From contig NZ_CP159825.1 in the NCBI RefSeq assembly GCF_047729555.1, positions 992,001-1,056,000 on the forward strand: a DNA stretch of 64,000 nucleotides, given 5' to 3'. A model generated the notes under the pieces. The model saw nothing but the letters and a program-made list of their open reading frames with translations, was not told the DNA's origin and did not search any database. The position numbers and the translations under genes are program-made. Numbering within the stretch: the first letter of the stretch is position 1; the number at the start of each line of letters is the position of its first letter. This document shows positions 45,401-52,721 of this stretch, in pieces. The DNA is from Porticoccus sp905181945. Lineage in GTDB: Bacteria > Pseudomonadota > Gammaproteobacteria > Pseudomonadales > Porticoccaceae.

Positions 45401-48400
45401 GATGCTGCTGACTTCACTATTAACTCCTCTACTGGTGTGGTGTCCATGGTGGCGCGAAACTTTGAAATGCCAGCAGATAGTGACACCAACAATACTTACT
45501 CGCTGACCATCACTGCAACAGATACCGACAGTAATTCAGACACTGAAGACTGGATTGTCACGGTAACGAATATAGTATCAGAAATCAGTTTTAACCTAGA
45601 CGCCATTGCTGATTTAAATATCAATGAGAACGCTGCTTATACCAGCGTAACCCCCTCATATACTGGCTCTCCCATCGGCACGGTCACCTATACTATCGGC
45701 GGGACTGATGCTGCTGACTTCACTATTAACTCCTCTACTGGTGTGGTGTCCATGGTGGCGCGTGATTTTGAGAACCCTGTAGATAGCGACACCGGTAACA
45801 CTTATGACCTTGTGATCACCGTCACCGATACCGATGGAAACACCGACACCGAAGACTGGACCGTAACGGTGTTAAATGTCGTGGAAGCCTCCGGCTTTAC
45901 TATTAACCCTATCGCTGATTTAAATATCAATGAGAACGCTGCTTACACTAGTGTGACTCCGGCGCTCACCGGGACACCCATCGGCACGGTCACCTATACT
46001 ATCGGCGGGACTGATGCTGCTGACTTCACTATTAACTCCTCTACTGGTGTGGTGTCCATGGTGGCGCGTGATTTTGAGAACCCTGTAGATAGCGACACCG
46101 GTAACACTTATGACCTTGTGATCACCGTCACCGATGAAGACGCCAATACCGACACCGAAGACTGGACCGTAACGGTGTTAAATGTCGTGGAAGCCGCCAG
46201 CTTTACTATTAACCCTATCGCTGATTTAAATATCAATGAGAACGCTGCTTACACTAGTGTGACTCCGGCGCTCACCGGGACACCCATCGGCACGGTCACC
46301 TATACTATCGGCGGGACTGATGCTGCTGACTTCACTATTAACTCCTCTACTGGTGTGGTGTCCATGGTGGCGCGTGATTTTGAGAACCCTGTAGATAGCG
46401 ACACCGGTAACACTTATGACCTTGTGATCACCGTCACCGATGAAGACGCCAATACCGACACCGAAGACTGGACCGTAACGGTGTTAAATGTCGTGGAAGC
46501 CGCCAGCTTTGACCTAGACGCCATTGCTGATTTAAATATCAATGAGAACGCTGCTTACACTAGTGTGACTCCGGCGCTCACCGGGACACCCATCGGCACG
46601 GTCACCTATACTATCGGCGGGACTGATGCTGCTGACTTCACTATTAACTCCTCTACTGGTGTGGTGTCCATGGTGGCGCGTGATTTTGAGAACCCTGTAG
46701 ATAGCGACACCGGTAACACTTATGACCTTGTGATCACCGTCACCGATACCGATGGAAACACCGACACCGAAGACTGGACCGTAACGGTGTTAAATGTCGT
46801 GGAAGCCTCCGGCTTTACTATTAACCCTATCGCTGATTTAAATATCAATGAGAACGCTGCTTACACTAGTGTGACTCCGGCGCTCACCGGGACACCCATC
46901 GGCACGGTCACCTATACTATCGGCGGGACTGATGCTGCTGACTTCACTATTAACTCCTCTACTGGTGTGGTGTCCATGGTGGCGCGTGATTTTGAGAACC
47001 CTGTAGATAGCGACACCGGTAACACTTATGACCTTGTGATCACCGTCACCGATACCGATGGAAACACCGACACCGAAGACTGGACCGTAACGGTGTTAAA
47101 TGTCGTGGAAGCCTCCGGCTTTACTATTAACCCTATCGCTGATTTAAATATCAATGAGAACGCTGCTTACACTAGTGTGACTCCGGCGCTCACCGGGACA
47201 CCCATCGGCACGGTCACCTATACTATCGGCGGGGCTGATGCTGCTGACTTCACTATTAACTCCTCTACTGGTGTGGTGTCCATGGTGGCGCGTGATTTTG
47301 AGAACCCTGTAGATAGCGACACCGGTAACACTTATGACCTTGTGATCACCGTCACCGATGAAGACGCCAATACCGACACCGAAGACTGGACCGTAACGGT
47401 GTTAAATGTCGTGGAAGCCGCCAGCTTTGACCTAGACGCCATTGCTGATTTAAATATCAATGAGAACGCTGCTTACACTAGTGTGACTCCGGCGCTCACC
47501 GGGACACCCATCGGCACGGTCACCTATACTATCGGCGGGACTGATGCTGCTGACTTCACTATTAACTCCTCTACTGGTGTGGTGTCCATGGTGGCGCGTG
47601 ATTTTGAGAACCCTGTAGATAGCGACACCGGTAACACTTATGACCTTGTGATCACCGTCACCGATACCGATGGAAACACCGACACCGAAGACTGGACCGT
47701 AACGGTAGTAGACATAAACGAGGCAGTTGATTTTACCATCGACACTATTTCTAATGTCACCATTAATGAAAACACCACTTATACCAGTGTGACTCCTAAT
47801 ATTACTGGGACACCTATTGTTGGTGTTACTTACGCACTCAGTGGCAACGATTCTAGCCAGTTTTCGATTAACTCCTCCACTGGCGTCGTCACTATGACAG
47901 GGAAGGACTATGAAGAACCAGCAGATGCAGGTTCCAACAACACTTACTCGCTGACCATCACTGCAACAGATACCGACAGTAATTCAGACACTGAAGACTG
48001 GGTTGTCACGATAGCCGATGTATCTGAAGCAGGACTTACACTTCAATCAATCAATGATGTCAACATTGATGAAGGTGCTAGCTACGGGAGTGTAACCCCC
48101 GTTGTGAACGGCTCACCTGTTGGAGCTGTCACTTATGCTATCAGCGGCACTGATGCCGCGGACTTTAGCATCAACTCCTCCACCGGAGTGGTGACTATGG
48201 TGGCGCGTGATTTTGAGAATCCCGTGGATAACGACACGAATAACACTTACTCGCTAACCATCACTGCAACAGATACCGACAGTAATTCAGACACTGAAGA
48301 CTGGGTTGTCACTGTCGTCAATTTAGGTGAATTTAGCATTACTGGTATTGATGATATTGCTATTGAGGAAGGCACCGTCTACACGAGCATAACCCCCAAT

Positions 48401-51160
48401 CTTACTGGCACGCCGGTCACTCCGATGATTTATACAATCAGTGGAAACGACGCGGACGATTTTAGCATCAACTCCTCCACCGGAGTGGTGACTATGGTGG
48501 CGCGTGATTGGAATAACCCAGTGGATAGCAACAGCAACAACACCTATGAAATCACTATCACTGCGACAGATGATACCGGTGCGAGTGACACTGAAGACTG
48601 GATCGTCACCATAAAAGAGCAGACCTTGACTGATCCGACTCTTAAGCAAGATGTTGTAGATAGCTTAAAAGCAACTCAAGATATTGCTAGTCGATGGAGT
48701 TACACTAATATTGATGCCATTCATCATCGATTAAGCTGGCTAGACCGTAATAAAGGTAGCGAGAAAACCTCTTATCAGGGCATCAAAGTTCGTTTTAAAA
48801 ATGAAGCGCTCAATTCGATCATGAACACTACGCCAGCACCTCAAGGGCCGTTAACAGGAGCTGTTGAAAGCAAAGCTACCAAACAACAGTGCTTCAAGGA
48901 AACTGGGAATTTAATTAATACGCCAACAAAAAAAGAATTAAAATCTTCTCAAATCGAGCAAGTTATGACGGATTCTGTCAAGCAAAGCCGAGACTGGATA
49001 AAGAGCAGAGATTCCAACCATTACACCTTGCAACTTGATGGGGTTGCAACAGAAGAAGCTTTTAATCCGCTGGCAAAAGTTCTTTATATCAGAAACTATC
49101 AGGCTCTATTAGGTTTACATATTTTTCAAAATAAAAACAGTGGCGGCAAGTGGTTTAGTGTTATTTATGGCGACTTTGAGACCAAAGCGAGAGCACTTGC
49201 TGCACTGAAAAATATGCCTCCAACGCTCGCCAAGCTCAGTCCGCAGATTCGTAGCTATACTGCGATCCAGCAGGATCTGTTCACCAGCATCTATGAAGAG
49301 CAGTCAGATCCTAGCAAAACTACCTCTGAAATCACTCCTACATCTATGAAAAACAGATCATTATGCAATAACAGTCAACTCCAAAATACAGCTCAAGCTG
49401 AAAGCGCTCAAGGCGAGATGAGCAGTATCGATCTTACATCTACTCTTCAAAATGTTGCCATTAATAAAGCAGCAAAAATTAGGGATGGCGCCATAGGTAG
49501 CCTAAATCCAACCTTTGGGCCACTGATAGGCAACTGGTCATTCTGGAGTAGCGGCGAAATTACTCTTGGAAAAACTAACTCGTCCTCTATGGAGTCTAAA
49601 AATAAATCCCTCCATCTAGGTATGGATAAACCCTTAAAAAATAATATGGGACTACTAGGGGTGGCGTTAGGTATAGGGAAAGATAAGACCGATATTGGGG
49701 AAGATAAAACAAAGATTCAGTCTGACAATTATAGTCTGTCTCTCTATGGCGCCTTCCCTGGATATAACGAATCCATTCTTGAGGCTGCTCTTGGATATGG
49801 GCACCTAAAATACGATACCACCCGCACAGATGAACTCAGCATCCTTAAGGGTGATCGTGATGCAAATCAACTATATGGATCGCTATCGCTAAGAGCTCTA
49901 GAACTTAATGGCAGTCGTAAAGGCGGCAAAAATAGTTGGGCAATTTCTCCATATGGCAAGATCGATATGTCTTATACAAAGTTTGATGAATTCAGCGAAA
50001 GTGGCGCTTACACAGCGTTAACTTTTGAAGATCAATATATGATCAATACTAGAATTTCTGCTGGGGCAGATATGCATTATGCATTCCAATTAAACGACAC
50101 GACTATCAAGCCCTTTGCAAAACTAGAGTATGGCTTTGGTATAACAGATGTATCTGATGCAAAAATGTCTTATGTTTCACAAAAGGACATCACAAATCAT
50201 CCCATTTATAACTTACAGACAGGCAATGCATCCAATACTGACTGGAAAATTGGGCTGGGTGTCGAAGTATTTTCTCAAGACAACCTTGATGCCACCCTTG
50301 GCTTTGAAAAGAGAAAAGAGCCAGGGTCGCTGAACGCATACAGTGACAGCATTTATCTTAATCTTTCGTGGACATTTGATTTAGTCGGCATACCCACTCA
50401 GACACCAAGGCGAGGAGCTAATCGCAATAAAGCAAAGGTGCCACACTTGTCTGTTGCTACTTATGAAAAAACTAGCATTTCAAAAAATCCACTAACAGAG
50501 ATGTTACGGAAAACGTCTTTGACCATGCTTTCAAGCCAAGACTGGATCAACTCTAGAGAATCAGATAGCTATACATTGCAGCTCATTGGGGTCTCAACAG
50601 AACAGGCGGCAAAAGAATATATCCGGTATCAACAATACTCAGAGCTACTACGCATCTTTAAAAGTAAAAAGAATAATGCTCAGTGGTTTAGCGTTATATA
50701 CGGCAATTACAAAAGCAAGGCAGAGGCGCTCGAGGCATCCAAGATGATAATCGCCAGCGGTTCAACAAAACCTTGGATCCGTAAATTGGATGCCGTTCAA
50801 AAGGATTTATTTGATTCTGCCAAACAAGTAGCCCTCTTTGCGGTAGAGGCTCTCTCTCCAGCAGCGACATCAGGTCGAAACTGGATAAACTCTAAGAATC
50901 CTAGCAACTACAGCTTGCAACTCATTGGAGTCTCAACAGAACAAGCAGCCATAAAATATATCCAACAATACAAAGGCTTGAAAGAATTGCATGTCTTTAA
51001 GCACAAAAGAAACAATGGTCAATGGTTTAGCGTCATATACGGTAACTATGAAAGTAAGGCAGAAGCACTGAGGGCATCTAAAAATCTGTCAACAGCTAGA
51101 GGCTCAGTGAGACCTTGGGCTCGCAGGATGGGGGCTATTCAGCAAGACCTCTTCCGCTAG
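42476..51160 (+). CDS. Giant cadherin-repeat autotransporter-like protein with three SPOR domains
   Basis: About 2894 residues. The ATG at 42476 follows AAGGTGG; a TTG at 42449 is less likely. Order: signal peptide cut near SANA/DYG (31/32); N-terminal beta-rich domain (about 32-219) with Cys52/Cys58; 18 cadherin-like repeats of about 101 residues (220-2050); linker; SPOR 1 (about 2170-2269); a barrel-like region (about 2341-2636) whose last strand SIYLNLSWTF has an aromatic beta-signal; then SPOR 2 (2686-2779) and SPOR 3 (2799-2894). The SPOR units resemble DamX (YTLQL...WFSVIYG...). Passenger-barrel order suggests type V secretion, but autotransporters normally end at the barrel. Likely an adhesin tied to peptidoglycan. 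The gene fills a tRNA-bounded segment. Confidence 0.85.
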   Translation: MGCIGFFGTNDRFKTIFLLCLLFLIPLSANADYGITSVNSYVEEKHTATNLCSRDDSCGNGQRSSSGYDFIVVLERENINTVQLPTYNAVNSGESNTSASRNTANFPVNSYLVFLNDDHSNSDRQNKIGQIVFQNKILGIYTSSSNTIFRTGVSKSGATYPTSPASKRAFEFGSIYGNNTSSSTSAGDWISIGSDDKTLRVGTANGQKGDYIRVITQATTDFTINAISNVSVAEGTAYTSVTPALTGSPIGTVTYTLSGADAADFTINSSTGVVSMVARDYDNPVDSGANNTYSLTITATDTYGNNDSEDWVVTVTQVSEGSAFTLNAIADVSVNENAAYTSVTPGYTGSVSGFLTYTITGGTDAADFSINSSTGVVTMVARDFENPVDSDINNTYSLTIRATDQAGRYDTEPWIVTVADVNEPVSFTIDEISNVTINENAAYTSVTPNITGTPIVGVTYTLSGTDAADFTINSSTGVVSMVARDFENPVDSDTGNTYSFTITATDEDANTDTEDWTVTVLNVVEAASFTINPIADLNINENAAYTSVTPALTGTPIGTVTYTIGGTDAADFTINSSTGVVSMVARDFENPVDSDTGNTYDLVITVTDEDANTDTEDWTVTVLNVVEAASFDLDAIADLNINENAAYTSVTPALTGTPIGTVTYTIGGTDAADFTINSSTGVVSMVARDFENPVDSDTGNTYDLVITVTDTDGNTDTEDWTVTVLNVVEASGFTINPIADLNINENAAYTSVTPALTGTPIGTVTYTIGGTDAADFTINSSTGVVSMVARDFENPVDSDTGNTYDLVITVTDTDGNTDTEDWTVTVLNVVEAASFDLDAIADLNINENAAYTSVTPALTGTPIGTVTYTIGGTDAADFTINSSTGVVSMVARDFENPVDSDTGNTYDLVITVTDTDGNTDTEDWTVTVLNVVEAASFTINPIADLNINENAAYTSVTPALTGTPIGTVTYTIGGTDAADFTINSSTGVVSMVARNFEMPADSDTNNTYSLTITATDTDSNSDTEDWIVTVTNIVSEISFNLDAIADLNINENAAYTSVTPSYTGSPIGTVTYTIGGTDAADFTINSSTGVVSMVARDFENPVDSDTGNTYDLVITVTDTDGNTDTEDWTVTVLNVVEASGFTINPIADLNINENAAYTSVTPALTGTPIGTVTYTIGGTDAADFTINSSTGVVSMVARDFENPVDSDTGNTYDLVITVTDEDANTDTEDWTVTVLNVVEAASFTINPIADLNINENAAYTSVTPALTGTPIGTVTYTIGGTDAADFTINSSTGVVSMVARDFENPVDSDTGNTYDLVITVTDEDANTDTEDWTVTVLNVVEAASFDLDAIADLNINENAAYTSVTPALTGTPIGTVTYTIGGTDAADFTINSSTGVVSMVARDFENPVDSDTGNTYDLVITVTDTDGNTDTEDWTVTVLNVVEASGFTINPIADLNINENAAYTSVTPALTGTPIGTVTYTIGGTDAADFTINSSTGVVSMVARDFENPVDSDTGNTYDLVITVTDTDGNTDTEDWTVTVLNVVEASGFTINPIADLNINENAAYTSVTPALTGTPIGTVTYTIGGADAADFTINSSTGVVSMVARDFENPVDSDTGNTYDLVITVTDEDANTDTEDWTVTVLNVVEAASFDLDAIADLNINENAAYTSVTPALTGTPIGTVTYTIGGTDAADFTINSSTGVVSMVARDFENPVDSDTGNTYDLVITVTDTDGNTDTEDWTVTVVDINEAVDFTIDTISNVTINENTTYTSVTPNITGTPIVGVTYALSGNDSSQFSINSSTGVVTMTGKDYEEPADAGSNNTYSLTITATDTDSNSDTEDWVVTIADVSEAGLTLQSINDVNIDEGASYGSVTPVVNGSPVGAVTYAISGTDAADFSINSSTGVVTMVARDFENPVDNDTNNTYSLTITATDTDSNSDTEDWVVTVVNLGEFSITGIDDIAIEEGTVYTSITPNLTGTPVTPMIYTISGNDADDFSINSSTGVVTMVARDWNNPVDSNSNNTYEITITATDDTGASDTEDWIVTIKEQTLTDPTLKQDVVDSLKATQDIASRWSYTNIDAIHHRLSWLDRNKGSEKTSYQGIKVRFKNEALNSIMNTTPAPQGPLTGAVESKATKQQCFKETGNLINTPTKKELKSSQIEQVMTDSVKQSRDWIKSRDSNHYTLQLDGVATEEAFNPLAKVLYIRNYQALLGLHIFQNKNSGGKWFSVIYGDFETKARALAALKNMPPTLAKLSPQIRSYTAIQQDLFTSIYEEQSDPSKTTSEITPTSMKNRSLCNNSQLQNTAQAESAQGEMSSIDLTSTLQNVAINKAAKIRDGAIGSLNPTFGPLIGNWSFWSSGEITLGKTNSSSMESKNKSLHLGMDKPLKNNMGLLGVALGIGKDKTDIGEDKTKIQSDNYSLSLYGAFPGYNESILEAALGYGHLKYDTTRTDELSILKGDRDANQLYGSLSLRALELNGSRKGGKNSWAISPYGKIDMSYTKFDEFSESGAYTALTFEDQYMINTRISAGADMHYAFQLNDTTIKPFAKLEYGFGITDVSDAKMSYVSQKDITNHPIYNLQTGNASNTDWKIGLGVEVFSQDNLDATLGFEKRKEPGSLNAYSDSIYLNLSWTFDLVGIPTQTPRRGANRNKAKVPHLSVATYEKTSISKNPLTEMLRKTSLTMLSSQDWINSRESDSYTLQLIGVSTEQAAKEYIRYQQYSELLRIFKSKKNNAQWFSVIYGNYKSKAEALEASKMIIASGSTKPWIRKLDAVQKDLFDSAKQVALFAVEALSPAATSGRNWINSKNPSNYSLQLIGVSTEQAAIKYIQQYKGLKELHVFKHKRNNGQWFSVIYGNYESKAEALRASKNLSTARGSVRPWARRMGAIQQDLFR
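43135..48627 (+). repeat. 18 tandem cadherin-like repeats, about 303 bp each
   Basis: Each unit encodes a beta-sandwich-like block with NINENAAYTSVTP, DAADFTINSSTGVVSMVARD and DTEDWTVTVLNV. Units 4-15 (about 44055-47710) are nearly identical in DNA; units 1-3 and 16-18 are diverged. Within the core, two openings (FTINP or FDLDA) and two loops (DEDANTDTEDW or DTDGNTDTEDW) combine freely. Unit 8 carries a third loop (DTDSNSDTEDW) that recurs in units 16 and 17. Acidic DxD/DxN loops suggest calcium binding. Confidence 0.92.
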
Positions 51161-51190
51161 GCACAATATCATCGACAGACCTTATGATCC
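51148..51190 (-). pseudogene. Remnant of a thioesterase gene 3' end
   Basis: 43 bp matching 52056-52098 (the 3' end of the intact thioesterase gene) at 35 positions; all eight differences are transitions. The antisense reading is RSVDDIVPSGRG versus KPIDDVVSSGRG in the intact protein. The stop codon of the giant surface-protein gene (51158-51160) and its last codons lie inside this remnant. Confidence 0.75.
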
Positions 51191-51195
51191 TCCTA

Positions 51196-51225
51196 TCGGC
51201 GGCTCGATTCCGTCTCTGGGCACCA
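51196..51225 (+). repeat. Right att-like copy of tRNA-Phe 3' end
   Basis: 30-nt fragment of tRNA-Phe, T-arm to CCA, one mismatch (51203 C for T). It is not a functional tRNA: the 5' half is missing. With 42004-42033 it bounds a 9.2-kb segment whose only gene is the giant surface protein. Confidence 0.8.
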
Positions 51226-51324
51226 TTTCTTGGAATAAAAACTACATCACCCCGAAAATTCATCCTATAATTGTTTAGCTGGGTGTGTTGGCAAAAGAAG
51301 GAGGTAAGTAGATTGCGTAGAGTA

Positions 51325-51978
51325 TTATTTGAAATCTTTCATGCACATATTTTCTAATATCTGACGTGTAACAACTGATTGGCCTCTAGATTCATATCCT
51401 TTTTCAAAAGCTTCCAACCTCTCGCTTAAAATTCTTTGGTCTTCTGCATACCTAAAAATATGCTTGAAGTTTCTGACTCTTAACCTCAAAGAGAGCGAGC
51501 GAGTTAAAAACTCCTTGAAATATATGTCAGCGATATCAATAATACCAATGTTATTTTCTGGGGTAAGAACCACATTAGAAAAATGAAGTGAGCGAAAATA
51601 GACGCCGTTATCGTGAAGATATCTGAGGAACTCACCAAATTTAAACATTAAATCCTCATCAAATTTACAAGATAAAGAACTCAGTATGCAACCCTCCAGA
51701 GCATCATAGTGCACAGCTGTTCGCTGCACTGAAGGGATACGATAAACATCGATAACTGTTACGGTGGGGATACCAAGTTTTTTTAGTTTTAATGCGTTTA
51801 GCGCAAACTGTTTCGCATATGGGAAAACTAACGAATACGAAATTAATCGCTTACGTCTAAATAACTTAAAGTAAGTTCCATCAGGAAGGTATAACACTTT
51901 GTCGCCAAAACCATCGGCTTCAACAACCTCTGCCCTGTGACGTTTTACCAAATATTCATTCTGAGAAAGTTTTTTCAT
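51325..51978 (-). CDS. LPS-kinase-like (Kdo/WaaP, BUD32-type) protein
   Basis: 217 residues with a degenerate small-kinase fold: LYLPDGTYFKLFRRKR (strand with Lys), a helix AKQFALNALKLKKLGIPT, and a catalytic-loop equivalent GVYFRSLHFSNVVLT followed by IGIIDIADIYF (metal-binding Asp). The catalytic-loop aspartate of HGDLHxxN kinases is Ser here. Similar Pseudomonas proteins are annotated as toluene-tolerance or LPS-core kinases. It lies between the right att-like copy and the thioesterase gene, 64 bp downstream of the latter on the same strand. Confidence 0.65.
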   Translation of the reverse strand: MKKLSQNEYLVKRHRAEVVEADGFGDKVLYLPDGTYFKLFRRKRLISYSLVFPYAKQFALNALKLKKLGIPTVTVIDVYRIPSVQRTAVHYDALEGCILSSLSCKFDEDLMFKFGEFLRYLHDNGVYFRSLHFSNVVLTPENNIGIIDIADIYFKEFLTRSLSLRLRVRNFKHIFRYAEDQRILSERLEAFEKGYESRGQSVVTRQILENMCMKDFK

Positions 51979-52033
51979 AAAATAAATGCCAGCTAGCTAA
52001 ATTTTGTTGCTGTTCTCAACATGCTTGGATCAA

Positions 52034-52061
52034 AGAAAGAGGCTATGCCGTAAAGCCTCTT
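52034..52061 (-). terminator. Hairpin at the thioesterase stop codon
   Basis: 7-bp stem AAGAGGC/GCCTCTT (52037-52043 with 52055-52061), 11-nt loop; on the minus strand followed by TCTTTG. The stem and loop include the stop codon of the thioesterase gene. It would reduce transcription into the kinase-like gene. Confidence 0.5.
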
Positions 52062-52447
52062 CCGCTAGACACAACATCATCAATAGGTTTTGTGATCCCG
52101 TGCGGCGACGGAACACCATCCTCATCAACATGAACGAAAACTAATTCAGAAACCTGGGTGATAACCTTGGTAGTCTTTTTATTTCTAACAACACAGGATA
52201 GCGTTAACGAAGTCGTCCCGAGACTGATTAGCTCGGTACCTATTTCGACAATATCTCCAATTCTAGCTGTGGAAACAAATTCAACCCTAGAAATCAGCTT
52301 AGTGACTAATTTTTCAGAGCCAATTTGACAAGTCGCAAATATAAATGCTTCTTCATCAATCCATGCCAGAACTCGGCCGCCAAATAAAGTGCCGTTTGAA
52401 TTTAAGTCCCTAGCGCTAATCATTTTTCTAGTTCGAAAAAGCATCAT
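52043..52447 (-). CDS. Hotdog-fold acyl-CoA thioesterase, YciA-like
   Basis: 134 residues with a single hotdog domain: ARDLNSNGTLFGGRVLAWIDEEA holds the catalytic Asn and Asp/Glu positions of the YciA/BFIT group, and LVTKLISRVEFVSTARIGDIVEIG the dimer strand. It hydrolyses acyl-CoAs; chain preference cannot be read. Two consecutive ATG codons open the gene. Its 3' end is duplicated in diverged form at 51148-51190. Confidence 0.85.
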   Translation of the reverse strand: MMLFRTRKMISARDLNSNGTLFGGRVLAWIDEEAFIFATCQIGSEKLVTKLISRVEFVSTARIGDIVEIGTELISLGTTSLTLSCVVRNKKTTKVITQVSELVFVHVDEDGVPSPHGITKPIDDVVSSGRGFTA

Positions 52448-52620
52448 AACCCCAATAATTTATTATCTAATATGTTTGAATTATAGCCAAATTTAACGCT
52501 GCCATTAGTAAATCTTTTCTCTGTGCTTTAATAATTATTTTATTAAAAGCTTGGCCATACTATTATGAGCATATAAAACAACCTCGGTCACTTCTTAATA
52601 TAAGAGGTATTGCATAATAC

Positions 52621-52690
52621 ATCTCCCCGTTACCGATAAAACAGCCTTTCGGTAGGGAGCCGAAAGACTTGCCCCTTAGGGCGCTAATCG
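52621..52690 (+). promoter_or_regulatory. Structured leader with two exclusive hairpins, upstream of RND operon
   Basis: Form A: CTCCC (52624-52628) plus TACCGA (52632-52637) pair with TCGGTA (52650-52655) plus GGGAG (52656-52660), 11 bp with a 3-nt bulge. Form B: CTTTCGG (52647-52653) pairs with CCGAAAG (52661-52667). They share bases 52650-52653 and cannot coexist. A small GCCC/GGGC hairpin follows (52672-52683). No U-run follows, so control would act otherwise than by intrinsic termination. It matches no riboswitch class I can name. Confidence 0.45.
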
Positions 52691-52721
52691 AATAACTTAA
52701 TAATATACTTAAAAGATAATT

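Noticed and set aside
44055..47710. Regularly spaced near-identical DNA repeats resembling an array
   Set aside because: The 303-bp units are in one reading frame and encode protein domains; there are no short repeats with unique spacers, so this is not CRISPR.
48323..48649. 108-codon minus-strand frame inside the cadherin repeats
   Set aside because: A shadow of the repeat-coding strand; content simply mirrors the sense codons.
51161..51240. A second tRNA gene after the surface-protein gene
   Set aside because: Only the T-arm and acceptor 3' strand are present; the D-arm, anticodon arm and 5' acceptor strand are missing.
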